Source: Alnus glutinosa
Lineage: Eukaryota; Streptophyta; Magnoliopsida; Fagales; Betulaceae
Assembly: GCF_958979055.1 (NCBI RefSeq)
Contig: NC_084886.1
Span: 13,626,654-13,690,653 of the forward strand
Reading direction: 5' to 3'
Length of the DNA stretch: 64,000 bases
Shown here: one piece after another, positions 47,483-59,116 of the stretch
How positions within the stretch are numbered: position 1 is the stretch's first letter
How the letters are laid out: the number at the start of each line of letters is the position of its first letter
Made by a program: the position numbers and the translations under genes
The notes under the pieces: generated by a model
Databases searched by the model: none
The model's input: the letters and a program-made list of their open reading frames with translations, nothing else
Told to the model about the DNA's origin: nothing

Positions 47483-49507
47483 TGGTAACAACTTGAACTT
47501 AGGCCAAATGCATTTTTAAATATTCAACCCAACTCCAAGAGCCAACCAGACTGAGTTTTTGGTATATCTTGGGTGGAACATTAAGATTATTTTTAGATTC
47601 AAACTTTGTATGGCAAGTTAAAAAGGAAAATTGCTCCTGAGTTTTGACATTGTGGACATTGTGATAACTAAGGATATGAGTTTCTAATTTTGACAATTAA
47701 GAATATAAGTTTTGGTCAACAAATAGGTCATTCCATCAATTTTTTTTTTTTTAGTTTTTTCAACTGTAGAAATGTTAGTTAACATATAATCCACGTAAGA
47801 CCAATGAAATTGTCTCACGTGTATCAAAAGGCATGTCATATGTCTTGTAAATTAAAAACAAATTTTTTTTTTAAAAAAAGCCAATAAAAAGATAAAGGTA
47901 AAGGGGTGGCTCCACCCCCACAACCACATACCATCGCCTCCCTTAACTCCACCTTCCTCCACCTCATGAAGGGGAGAGGGGCACACTTCAACAAGGGAGT
48001 GGCTCGCACAGCCACCACTAGCAGTGAGAGTGGTTTGCATGACCACCCCTTAACAGTAGGAGTGGAGCTATATACCACATTTTTGTCAAATGCTAAAATG
48101 GTTAGGGCTCAAGTGAGTTTGTTGGAGAGAGTTTTTGCTATATACCACATTTTTGTCCTACAATATTAATGTGGCAGTCTCAATTAATCTTTTTAATTTT
48201 TAATTTTTTTTGTTACAATGACTAATTTAATGATTAGTTTGAACTGTCATGTCAGCATTATGAGATAGTATTGTGGGATAAAAAATTAGTTTATTACACT
48301 AATTACTCAACAATAAAAGGCCTCAAAACATGTAGGAAGAAAAAAAATGGGCCAACATAAAATAAAATGACAATTTTTTTTTTTTCTTCTAAATTGGGTC
48401 GAAAGAATTTCCTCTAATCTAGCCTATAAATTTTATTTGTGTATCTTAGCAAGTGATAAGCATTTAATTTTTTAGTAAATATGTGAGAATTACATATTTT
48501 TTAATAAACATGTATTTTTCACATGTTCAAAAAATACATTACAGGTTTATATATTGAGTTGAAAGAAATTTCTCTAATATATATATATATATTATTAAAA
48601 CAAAAATCTGTCCATAATAAAATATATTAAAAAAAAAAGGTGAGATAAATTAAGATATAGACCGTGGTCTAAATAGAAACAAAAAGTAACGGAGATTTCT
48701 CTTCCTTTCCTCTTTAATCTCTATCCTTAATTTGTTTACATGCACAATCGAAAATGACTGGCATGCCCTTGTGGCGTCCCTTTCTGCGCTCCACTGGGAT
48801 TCCCTTTGAGTAAACGTCAAGAGAATAGGTGGCCCGTGGGCCCCCGTCAACGAATTTGCGCTGGCAAATTAGTCATATATAGTTTTATTCTATTTTCCTC
48901 ATTTCCTTTTCTTTTAAGTTTTTAACAAACAAATTAAAATAGACACAGTTTTCATCAGTGGTAGCTAGCTGAAAAAATATGTAGGGAAAACATGGAAAAA
49001 TATAAACTGAAAGAAGAATTTATTTTCATTAATTAATTAGCTTTCTCAACAACCACACGATAATAAAATAGAAATAATTATTGAATACTTGGAGGCTGAC
49101 CATAATTACCACCAAAGCTTACGTATATGGGCATCAATATTGTCTTAGATCTCTTCAAAGCCTTCAACAGTACAAAAGCTGGCACTATAATAATTGTTTA
49201 TAATATATAATATATATCCATCAATTCCTAGTTGGATATATAGACTCACTCACGCAACATTTATATGAAAAATAATGAAGTAATTGCAGCTGAGCATGTG
49301 GCGACCAATCTTCTTCATACAAAAAGTCATTAATTAACAGGGAAAAAAAATTATCCAATAAGAAAAATAACACACCGTTGTCACCAGTGTTGCCATATTG
49401 AACAAGCTGGACCTTCTTCCATTAAAAAATGCACGCATTTTGAATTATGCACATTCTTTCTTGTCCATTCTCTCTATTTGGGTTTTTTTCAAAATCAAAA
49501 TACTAAC
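47483..49507. other. repeat-rich spacer without a recognised gene
   Basis: A GC-richer patch at 47903-48060 (GGGGTGGCTCC, CCACCTCATGAAGGGG) resembles the centre of the foldback elements described elsewhere, but matching arms were not seen. GCTATATACCACATTTTTGTC occurs twice (near 48068 and 48138). (TA)n words lie near 48581. The rest is AT-rich DNA. Confidence 0.35.
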
Positions 49508-50034
49508 GCTTCGTTTGTTTCGGCGTAAAATCATTTTGGCATTTTACAGTGTTTGGTAGGAGCGAAAATAATGGTCAACAAAAATCATTTTCAGTTTGAC
49601 CGTAAAAACTTCTTTAATTTTTTGAAAACGATTTACGGTTTTAAAAACCGTAAAACATTTTCCGATATTAAATTCTCCGTCCTTGCACTCATGTTTGATA
49701 TCCGATTGCCGGAACAATGGGCGGTCGTCGGAATCCAGCGGAGCAGAAATCCGGCAACATGCGGCTGCCAGCATCCAGATTCCGGCCGAAACTAGTTGGA
49801 ATCCGGCCATGGTCAGAAGCCGGCCGGATCTGGCCAAAATAGCCGGGATCCGGCTGGATCTGACAGGATCAGGAGGATTTGCCGGATTCCGGCGGCAGTT
49901 GCATTTTCGCCATTTGTAATTTTTTCATGCGAGCCAAATGCCATAAAATATTTTCGAGAAATCGTTTTTTCTGAAAATGATTTCGTCGAAAATATTTTAC
50001 AACGGAAACCATTTTACGTCGAAACAAACGAAGC
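49508..50034. repeat. TIR element (MITE), 527 bp
   Basis: The left end GCTTCGTTTGTTTCGGCGTA and the right end TACGTCGAAACAAACGAAGC are inverted repeats with one mismatch in 20. Inner pairs (AAAACGATTTACGG, GGAAACCATTTTACGTCG) continue the arms. The centre (about 49700-49900) is packed with CCGGAATCCGGC-type words. Such TIRs are known for Mutator-like MITEs of trees, but I see no clear 9-bp target duplication. Confidence 0.8.
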
Positions 50035-52126
50035 ATAAATTAGACATCGAAGGCTTTCAGCCAATTGACCCATATGACATTTTGTACATCAGTCTTGTTT
50101 TTGCAAGAAACCTATCAACAAATCTAACCATCCAAAAATATGCTTCGACATAGCTAAATCAGCTCGATCTCCTGTGGATCGAATTAGTTCTTTTTATCTG
50201 CATATAATAGCTTTCACTCTTCTCTTCTGCTTTGATTTTTGAGTATGCATGGTATAGAATGGAGTTTTTTATTTAGTTACTCCTCCTGATCTTCTTATTT
50301 TCTGTCTTTGAAGAACATTGTACATAAATATCATTTTCTTCCAGGGAGTCTACCAATATAATCACTTACAATTTATGTATGTTTTAGTCTTCGTTTTCGT
50401 TCATTACTTTCACCTATATATTATTAAACAGATTTTATAATAGTATATTGAACATTAATTCATAAGGAATGTCATGATCTTGAACAACCTTGTTGTTTGA
50501 AATGTTTGATGCATACTTTCAATTAAGTACTTAAATATGAAGATAGTGCCCCCTAAATGGCAATCGTTACCCAATAAGAACATTTTCAACAATGAATATT
50601 AATTAACAAGGATGCATTTCTTGACTTTTAATTATCCACTCAAAAGATCGAGAAGCCCATCATTGTAATTTGCTTAATATATAACTCTACTCTCTAATAA
50701 TCGTGAATCAGATCGATAATACTGGCAAGTATATATTTTGCCACTCAAAACCCACTCATGGTTGGAGCCTAAGTGGACCTCATTTTTTTAAAAAAATCTT
50801 GATGAGCATCATTACCGTTGCCCTCCAAAATACTTTTTTTCATTTCATTTTATTTTATTTAAGACAACAAAAATACGATTATATATATATTATCTTGATT
50901 CCTCTCCCCTTTGTACAGACATATATCATATGCTAATCTAATCAATAAACAGTAGTATCACTTTAGAGAGCGGTTTAGAATTTGATTTGTATTAATTATT
51001 AATTATTATATTAAGATGCAACAGCAACAGGTCGACAGTGTTCTCCAACCTGAAGACATGGGGCAGTTCAATATATATTAAGGCACACCTCCATTTTTGT
51101 CATTACCTTCATATTCTCTTTTGTGGTTAAAACAAAAGTAATATAACTTCTTTTTCGCCTTTTCTCATCGATCTTTACGTGTCTTGTGAATGTGGATAGT
51201 ACGTAGCTTCACGTGCCATGCAAACACCATTAAAATAAAAAAAATAAAAAAAATTATTGTAATTAATTACGCTTAATTTTTAGAAAATAGTTATGATAAA
51301 TTAGTTTCTTAATTATAACACATTTTTGTGAACCATTCGAGTGATGCCGCATCGATCATCGATGGATTAAAATAGTACCATTAGATTGGGGGGTTTGAGC
51401 CTTTGAGGTAAAATCATAAGTGAGCAAGGAACACATGCTAAGTAGCCTATGTATTTATTTTGAGTATTTTAAATAATTATGAAATATATTTTATATCTAA
51501 AAGTTTTTTTTGCATTTATTAATTGAATGAATTACATTTTTCAAGTCCATTAATCCAAAATTTTGAAAGTACTATAGAAAGAAAAGTTTTATTTCACGTT
51601 GAGGAGATACAAAGAAGTCAACTAGCTAACTAGTTTATAAGAAATTCACTTCACTTAACAATAAATTGAGTGATCGATGGCGAAGAGAGCTAGCTGCCCG
51701 TGTTATGCCACACGATCAAGCAATGGGCGCAATATATTATGGTTGGTCAACTGAACTAGTTGTTTCATATGTGAATTTAAAGAAAATTTGAACGTTATTC
51801 GTGACCATTGGATCAAATAATTTTCGACACGTTAGACAGTCCAAAATTAATAAAAATACGACCCTTTGCTCATATGCAAAGACACACAATCTCATAGCTT
51901 CTTTCTATTAACCTACATCTCTTTGAGTCATTTGTGTTATTTTCTTCATAAGGATGTTTTCTTGTTACTCTAGACAGTACTATTCTAGAGTAACATTTGA
52001 GCTTCATTATATTTTAATAATTATTTTGTCAAATTATTTAATACTTAGAAATTGGGTATAAAATACATTCTAAAGATATCGATTCTTGAAGTCCAAATTC
52101 AATTTTGCCTTTCATAATTTGACCTC
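50035..52126. other. AT-rich intergenic DNA, 2.1 kb
   Basis: I find no coding frame over 77 codons, no clear repeat ends and no RNA gene. Its lack of structure argues for plain spacer. Confidence 0.4.
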
Positions 52127-52141
52127 TTTTAATGTATATAT

Positions 52142-52246
52142 ATATTTTTTATATGTTTACACAAGAGGGAGAGAAGGAATTCGAACTAATAATCTTCGCT
52201 TCATGAGGCGTGATTCCCAGCCGATTGAGCTACTACTTGAAGACAC
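52142..52246 (-). mobile_element. tRNA-derived SINE, family 1, copy c
   Basis: On the minus strand: box A-like TAGCTCAATCGGCTGGG, CACGCCTCATGAAGC, box B-like TTAGTTCGAATTCC, then an A/T-rich tail. TTTAATGTATAT flanks it on both sides (about 52128-52140 and 52249-52260). A 43-bp tandem duplication (ACCATTTAATGTATATGAG) follows at 52245-52305. Confidence 0.82.
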
Positions 52247-52829
52247 CATTTAATGTATATGAGTCAGTGCTACCCCTCGGAGCCACCATTTAATGTATAT
52301 GAGCCGATTGAATGTCAAATTGAAAAGTCAAAAGCACACTCTAATCAGCACCCATAAACTTACTCCAATTATCCAGCATTTTAGGTTTCATCTCTTTTAA
52401 AATTTCGCATATCAAATGAGCCCATCCATGTGTTTTGTTTTTAAAAAGCTTAATTTATTTTGATCTTTTACTCTTACGCTGTCCTAAACTTTAAAAAGCT
52501 TAATCAGCTTTCATCAAAAGTCAACAATGTGGCTCTCTAATTCCTTTTCCAAAATATGTGATCTGATTTCTCATTAGACGTCTTCTTATTTTTCTAATCA
52601 TGTCATGTCATAGAAAGAAAAAAAAGAAAAAAGTATCATGTTTTAGTCAATTTTGTCACTCTAATAGACATTATAAGAAGAAAAAGAAAAAGAAAAAAAA
52701 GAATAGAAGAGAAAGGACCAAAATAAAAGATTTTTGGAGAGCAAATGACATGAGCTACTTCGATATGTAAATTTTTTAAAGAACTAATTAATATTAAGAT
52801 TAACCTATGTGTTTATGTAACAGTTTAAT
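52247..52829. other. AT-rich spacer
   Basis: Contains the short tandem duplication next to the SINE and A-rich runs. Nothing else seen. Confidence 0.35.
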
Positions 52830-53215
52830 TAACTGTTATTGGATTTTTAGGATTAAGTTTACTGAATTATGAATGTAATTGGAATGAAATTGAAGAAATG
52901 AAAGAAATATCCAGTACTGAAAGAATTAATGAATGAACAGTAATGAAAATTACAGAAATGAAATGAATTCTTCGAGATATCTAGTCTCCAGAGTATTCGA
53001 GGCGTTCAGCTTCCTATTTACAAAGTAAACAAATCACTAGGGAGAATCAAGATACCCTACCATTGGACTTATGGCCTTATATAGACATAGCCCAAAGCTC
53101 AAACTCTAATAATTAGAATAGAATGGGCCAAGCCCATATTAAAATCCAGCCCACTACTAATATGACAATTACATTCTATTCCTAATATACCCATGACAGT
53201 TTATTACTTTATTAG
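52830..53215. mobile_element. LTR-like fossil (tentative)
   Basis: TGTTATTGGATTTTTAGG on the left and CCCATGACAGTTTATTAC on the right bracket about 380 bp with CTATTTACAAAGTAAAC and GGACTTATGGCCTTATATAG words, in the style of a Copia LTR. No partner found. Confidence 0.35.
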
Positions 53216-53324
53216 CGTTGAGGATGCGGGAAGCTGAAAATCCTTTAGGTTGGATTGTTGGGAACTTGGATGTGCAACTGGACAACTATATGAAATTTAA
53301 TTTCGGGCCATAAACGATCATCGG

Positions 53325-53406
53325 GTGGGCATGCCGGAGTGGTTATCGGGCATGACTAGAAATCATGTGGGCTTTGCCCGCGCAGGTTCGAATCCTGCTG
53401 CTCACG
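53325..53406 (+). tRNA. tRNA-Ser (anticodon AGA)
   Basis: 82 nt with a class II long variable arm. The acceptor arm GTGGGCA pairs with TGCTCAC (one G-T pair), and the discriminator is G. The D arm has box A TGCCGGAGTGGTTATCGGGC, the anticodon arm is CATGA-CTAGAAA-TCATG with AGA at 53358-53360, and the T arm has box B GGTTCGAATCC. The variable arm GTGGGCTTTGCCCGC is typical of serine. TTCTTTTT downstream serves as a Pol III terminator. No intron. It decodes UCU (and, after A34 to inosine editing, UCC/UCA). It differs from the usual plant sequence only in a few acceptor-stem bases. Confidence 0.95.
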
Positions 53407-54093
53407 TTCTTTTTACTCTCTATTTTTCTAAACTTCTGGTCCCCAATTAATAAGAAAATTCCTATTATTTGTTTTTATAACTAATGGGATCCATAAAATT
53501 CCAAAGCAATTCTATCAAAGTAGTCCTACAATTACCTCAAAAAAAACCAAAAACAAAAAGTTGTCCTACAGGCTCAAAACGCGTCTAGCATAATCCTTTA
53601 ATCATTGTATATAAATACAGTATATGTGCGGTAATTTTTTCAATGGTCAAAATTTAACTTTACTTTTATACAAAAAAGAAAGATAAAATGAAATTAGATC
53701 TTTACCATTAGAAAAAAACTACAACACCTATGTTATTTTTTTACAACACCTATCAAACGAAAAATGACAATGCCTAAGAACCCACTTCTAACAAATTAAG
53801 ATGAATTGCATAAAGAAGTAATGTTATTAATTATGCTCTCTTCTCGTTCCGTCCTTAATTTTTTATTTTAACAATAATTAATCTAATAGCTGATGGATAC
53901 TGTGAATAAAAGTGTAGTATATAACATATCTGCTTTATATCAAAGCAAAATCAAGAAAGGGACAAAAAATTAACAATATATTTATTCAGGCAGTAGTTGG
54001 TTTGAGTTGGTATTTTTGGTTGAGGAGTAATTAATTTGGTCACCTATACATGCTCTTGACAGCTGAACAACATAGTTAGGCTTGCATGCATGG
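53407..54093. other. AT-rich spacer
   Basis: No gene, RNA or repeat ends recognised. Confidence 0.35.
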
Positions 54094-55039
54094 GTTGTGA
54101 AGAGAGAGAGAGGAGGGGAAGAAGCGGGGGGAAAAAAGGGAGAGCTTGTCGTTGCCGGGGGAGGGAGGCTCCTCCCCACCCCCCCGGCGGCTCTTGTCTT
54201 GTCCCTTAGTCCTTACTAAGGTGTTTTTGTTTCCTCCCTGAGTTTTTCTTAGTGGAAGCTAGATTTTTCCCAGCTATTAGGACTGTGGAGCTTTTGTTCC
54301 TCTAGCCTTATTAGGCTATGGAGGTTTGTATTTGTGTTCTTTTTTCTTTCTCTTTCTTTTGTTTCTGACAGGAAGGCTCAAATCTAGGTGATCTAGCATA
54401 GGGGAGTGGGGGTGATTGTTTGGCCGGTTTTTTCAAATTTTCATCTTCAACTTTGGAGCTAGATCTACACAATTCCGTTGCTTTTTCCAAGACAAGCGCC
54501 CCTCAGCTGTGTTCCCCATCGTCGTTTGCTAAAGCCGCCGGAAGCTTAGGCCACATCGGTCGTTGGTGTCCGGCGCGTGACATGCATGAGCTAGAGAGCT
54601 TTTTGCTCTTTGGCGCTCGTGATTGCCACGCTCTGCCTTCTCTGGCCGTACATGGTGTTGGATGGGGTCTACGGTGGAATTCACTGCTGTCTCTTCTGCT
54701 GGCAGCCTTTTTTTTAGGTTTTTTCTGTTTTGTGTTGTGTATTCCTCTTGTTTCCTCCGGTACAGTTTGTCTGTGTATTACTCAAAATTTATTGAATTTT
54801 TATTGGCTAGATGCTAGATCGGCCCTCTTTTATTTGAGTATGAGCATTAATGTAAGAAATGATCAAAATTTAATTCTGGTAAGATTTGGTGTTTTTGCTT
54901 CGACAACTGTTTTTTAAGTCAGATCCTTCTGGCTTAGAGTGTAGGAGTCTTGTACCTCTTTCTTAAGATGTAAGCATTCGGGCCTTTCAAGCAATATATA
55001 GTAGCACATGTTACATGTTCTAAAAAAAAAAAAAAAAAA
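54094..55039 (+). mobile_element. polyadenylated retroposon, family unknown
   Basis: About 950 bp, GC-richer than its surroundings, ending in an A18 run (55022-55039). GGCTTGCATGCATGG (54079-54093) and GGCATGTGTGCATGG (55040-55054) flank it and match at 12 of 15 bases, which suggests an aged target duplication. A 165-codon frame (54420-54917) inside it has Cys/Leu-rich content with no known domain, so the element may be a processed transcript or a non-autonomous LINE relative. Confidence 0.5.
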
Positions 55040-55205
55040 GGCATGTGTGCATGGCCAAACTTGCTTACCATTCATAATTTAATGTTTAAGTCATTGACTG
55101 CACATTTATAATTATGATTTTGGCCAAACTAACAAGCCTAATGATGGCTTGATATATAAATGATCTTTTTTGGTGAGTTTGCATGGTTTTGATGGGAGTG
55201 GGTTG

Positions 55206-55367
55206 TATTAGAATTCTCTACAATTATTTGTCCGAATTTGAGAGAATTCATGCAAGTGATTGTGAGAGACCACTTATATAACTCACCTGACCGAATAAGT
55301 AGTCTCTTATAATCATCTGTCCGAATTCTTTCAAATTCGGACAAATAATTGTAGAGGATCTTGATTC
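55206..55367. repeat. MITE family A, copy 2
   Basis: The left arm CTCTACAATTATTTGTCCGA and the right arm TCGGACAAATAATTGTAGAG are exact inverse copies. It is the same family as 745-937 (CAAATTATTTGTCTAAATTC arms). The loop contains CTCACCTGACCGAATAAG. A clean, short, hairpin-forming element. Confidence 0.78.
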
Positions 55368-55762
55368 GAATGACTTGGCTTTGTTTGTGCTTTTTAAAGT
55401 TTATATGTACACGCATCAAATTAAGCATATATATGGAAGCATTCCCACTTGGTTGCTATTTTTTTCTTCGAGTGGGAAGAACCCACCTTTGTAACATTTT
55501 CCCAATTTGGCTTAGAAAAAAAGAAAAGAAAAGAAAAGAGCATACATAGTTACACATGCGATGCAAGAAGACATGTTCATGGGCATAGATCAGAAAACAA
55601 ACATAGCAACAGTGTTTAAGTTATTTGTTAATGTTTTTGTCTAAAAAGAGAGAGAATGAGTAAACGTTAACGAACAAAGCTTCTTGTATACATGGTGCCA
55701 CTTACGTGCACACAAAATAAAAGTACTTAAATTCAAATCAAAAGGTAATTATATTTATATGA
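55368..55762. other. AT-rich spacer
   Basis: Nothing recognised besides A/T-rich and GA-rich words. Confidence 0.35.
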
Positions 55763-55921
55763 TATATGTTTGGTTTCATTCTCTTATGCATTTCTTATCC
55801 ATTTCTGTACGTATAAGAGATGTGCAAATCTATCATTGAATCTATGAAATCCGAATGTATGTTCCATAGATTCAATGATGAATTTGCAAACATAATATGC
55901 AAGAGAATGAAACAAATATGT
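55763..55921. repeat. hairpin-forming MITE downstream of the ENTH gene
   Basis: Outer arms GTTTCATTCTCTTATGCAT and ATATGCAAGAGAATGAAAC pair, and inner arms TCATTGAATCTATGAA and TTCCATAGATTCAATGA pair as well, leaving a small loop. About 40 bp from the ENTH stop, it may lie in that gene's 3' UTR. Confidence 0.7.
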
Positions 55922-55960
55922 CTCAATTTATATATATATTGACATAACTCTATCAGATTA

Positions 55961-57281
55961 TCAATACCAAAGTGAATACTGGCGATCAAACTTTTTCTTG
56001 GTCATCCTCCCAGCATCAGAAACGCTCCTAAATCCAACTTTCTCGTCATTATAATCTCTTGAAGGACTACTGCCAACAAGCTTTGAGCAGATTCCACTGA
56101 TTTTTCCATCTTCTACATCTTGAGAATCAAGTAAAGAGCCCGTTTCTTGAATTTTAGGGCAATCCCAAAGGTGTACTGATCCTTCAACATTCTTGTTTTT
56201 AGTTGGGAAAGTAGTATTACTCTCCTTACCATGTATAAATCCTCCTTGTGAATAACTTCCCGGAGATTCTTTTGCAGGTGAGGGCAGTTGAAATTTGTTT
56301 AGCTCATTTATATGATCATTCCAAGTGGGAGTACTTGTGGTAGAGCATGAGAGAAATGATGAAAAGGTTGATGCTTCAGAGGACGATGAGGACGGAGTGG
56401 AGGATGAAGGAGATGAAGTCATTGAACCTCCAAATCCTTGGATTTCTTTGGTTACTCTCAGAGCTTTCAAACGTGCTTCTTTGAGTTTCTCCCCTCCTCC
56501 CAGAAGCCTAAGTATCTCGTCTGATTTCTTTTTCATGTTGACACCCCAGTTGAACCTATAACATGCATATTAATCACATGGAAACAAGATTATAAATAGA
56601 TGATATTGTAATCTATATATTCACATTTTACCAGAGAAACAGAATTAATTACCCTTTTTCATCTGTGTGATTAAATGTTCCAAGCTCCTGAATAACATAA
56701 GTTTCACGTTGAAATTGTGCAGCAAAATCTTCAGGACCATGGGTTAGTAAGAACTCAAGAAGTACCAGTGATTTGTAGGATTGTCTCCATCTCTTCCAAT
56801 CAATGCTATACAACCTGCAAGATTTATTTATATATTACTAGCAATGGGGTATATATATATTAATTTGAATGAATTAAAGTCTCTTGGCAAAAAGCAATGC
56901 AGACTTAATTACCTCCTATGAAGAACGTCAACAATTCTCCAATAATCATCTATCTCAAAAGATGCTTCAGCTATTCTAGTCATTGTTCTTGCATCGGGGC
57001 TACATGGATCATTAGTTGTTACTTCTTCAGCCAACCTTGATAAATTAAAGAAAATGATCAATATGATATGTTATCAAAATGAATGACAGAGAAGACAGCA
57101 AATATTAATTAACAATTATTAATCTAATTATATCAATTTTATTCTACATCATAAAACAAGAGAAAACGACTTACAATTCAGCTTCAGTAACATCAGTGAA
57201 GGTCAGCCTAGCAGTTTTGTATTTCTCTTGTAGAAAAGAAGATGCTTGCTTTTTAATCTGGTCTACCAACAGGGACCCCAT
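55961..57281 (-). CDS. ENTH-domain protein (epsin-like adaptor), 4 exons, 328 aa
   Basis: ENTH domains bind phosphoinositides and help clathrin-coat assembly on plasma membrane or trans-Golgi (family knowledge). Minus-strand exons: 57175-57281, 56913-57035, 56653-56814, 55961-56555; 987 nt, all GT-AG. Residues 1-36 (MGSLLVDQIKKQASSFLQEK through TDVTEAEL) form the first helix that often inserts in the membrane. LLAEEVTTNDPCSPD, ARTMTRIAEASFEIDDYWRI, VLHRRLYSIDWKRWRQSYKS, LVLLEFLLTHGPEDFAAQF and GFNWGVNMKKKSDEILRLL complete the domain to about residue 150. The Ser/Thr-rich tail (about 175-328) has no ubiquitin-interacting, DPW or NPF motifs that I can see, which distinguishes it from classic epsins and fits plant ENTH-only proteins. 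The downstream MITE at 55763 may be in its 3' UTR. Confidence 0.92.
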
Positions 57282-58066
57282 AACAAAGCCAGAGATTTCT
57301 TTAAACAACTGTAATTATGAACCCTTATTTGGTTAATGAAACCTAATTAATAGTACTGATTGTTTAGGAACATTTAAAGAACTCTGAGAAGAAAAATCCT
57401 CCAGGTTTCACTTTCTTAAACATATAAAAAGCTTATCAAACTAATGCAGATACACTAGTTGGAGGTGCAAATTAGAGAGCAAGCATTCTGTGGGTTGCCG
57501 TGATTTTAGTTCAGATAATAAAGGACAAGTATTTTAATGGAAAAGGAAAAAATTTGACCAATTTTAATCCATGAGTTTTTGGATAATTTTCTCTCTTTTA
57601 TTTGAATATATATATGGTTGATTGAACTGAAGATTAGGATCATCTAACCATAATGCCCAGGATCCCATTCTCTTAGCCTATTAAGGTGCTTTAAGGTTTT
57701 TTCTTTTTTTCTTTTTTTTTTTTTTTAAAAAAAAATTAAAATTAAAATTGAGAAGGGTTTTTTTTATTTTATTTTTAATCCCATTATTCATTTGGCAATG
57801 AAATAGAATATTGATTCTTTTGTACTTTTTTCAAAAACAAATCATATTTTATTCAACTTTTTCAATTTTTTTTTCAAATTTTATCTCACAAAGTCCAACC
57901 TCGAAATTCGCACAGTAAATTAGAATTGAATTCTAATTTTAAAAAATCAAACATCCAAACGGACCAGAGCTTGACAGTGCCACTATTTTTCTTCTTTTTT
58001 CTATATATTTATTTAGGGTTTAGAGTGTATATATATATAATAGGCTTGGATAAGTCTTAAAAAAAA
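57282..58066. other. ENTH-gene promoter and T-rich spacer
   Basis: Long T and A runs (about 57700-57780). No clear TATA or other element can be assigned. The region borders the foldback element at 58067. Confidence 0.35.
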
Positions 58067-58697
58067 GGGAAAATTGCACCGTTGGTCCCTATGGTATGCC
58101 ATAATTATTTTTTACTCCCTATGGTTTAAAAAGTTACTGGGAGGTCCTCGTGGTATACAATAATTACAAATCGATCCTTGGCGTCAAATTCTGTTAAATT
58201 TTTTAACAGATTCCGTCAAATGCCACGTCAGCGACACATGCCGCCATCTTATGGCGACACGTGTCCATCTTAATAAAAAAATATAAATTTATTAAAAAAA
58301 AAAATACTTTTTTTTTTTAAAAAAAAAAAAAATTCAAAAAAAAATTCAAAAAAACTGAACGGGTGGCTTGGCCACCCCTTTGGGGGTGAAGGGGTGGCCT
58401 GGCCGCCCCCAGCCACTGGGGGTGGCGCGCGGCCACCCGTTCAGTTTTTTTTTTTTTTTTGAAAAAAAAATAAGTATTTTTATTTATTTTTTAATAAATT
58501 TATATTTTTTTTATTAAGATGGACACGTGTTGCTGACGTGGCATTTGACAGAATCGGTTAAAAAATTTAACAGAATTTGACGCCAGGGATCGATTTGTAA
58601 TTATTGCATATCACGAGGACCTCCCAGTAACTTTTTAAACCATAGGGAGTAAAAAATAATTATGGCATACCACAGGGACCAACGGTGTAATTTTCCC
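58067..58697. repeat. foldback element with long TIRs, 631 bp
   Basis: GGGAAAATTGCACCGTTGG at the left and its inverse CCAACGGTGTAATTTTCCC at the right. The arms pair for about 280 bp each with few changes (AGGTCCTCGTGGTATACAAT, CAGATTCCGTCAAATGCCAC). The centre (58370-58440) is GC-rich, with GGGTGGCTTGGCCACCC-type words. A-runs of about 7 bp flank it, possibly a target duplication. No coding capacity; it would form a long hairpin if transcribed. Confidence 0.88.
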
Positions 58698-58717
58698 AAA
58701 AAAAGAGAGAAAAATGG

Positions 58718-58921
58718 ATAAATGCAAAATTAGTCTATGTAGTTGACTTAAATTACAAATCGCTTATTGCGATATAAAAAACAATTTAGAGGTCCTCGTG
58801 TAAGTCAAAATAACAATTTAATCCCTACAGTCAAATTCTATCAAAACACTTGACAGATTCCATTAACAGTGTGCCACACCAACACCAATAAAATGATGAC
58901 ATATGTCGCTCTTAATAAAAA

Positions 58922-58952
<31 letters not shown>

Positions 58953-59060
58953 TACATAAAACTATTTTTTTAAAAAAAAAAAGAAAGAAAAAGAAAAGGG
59001 GGTGGCTTCGAGCCACTTTCGACCATTCTGGGGTGGCTCACGCGCCACCTCAGCCCAAAC
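58718..59060. repeat. foldback MITE, family B, half copy
   Basis: GCAAAATTAGTCTATGTAG opens it, as GCAAAATTAGTTTATATAG opens the copy at 21287. GTCAAATTCTATCAAAACA and CAGATTCCATTAAC follow in the same order. It runs through (TA)n and a GGGGTGGCTCACGCGCCACC-type centre, then stops without the second arm. Confidence 0.65.
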
Positions 59061-59116
59061 AAGTCTTCCTTTGCAAACAGTGCAACCATCACAACAGCCA
59101 ACAAAGCAAAAGTTGT

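Noticed and set aside
54420-54917. 165-codon open frame as a protein gene
   Set aside because: No known domain, odd composition, lies inside a polyadenylated retroposon.
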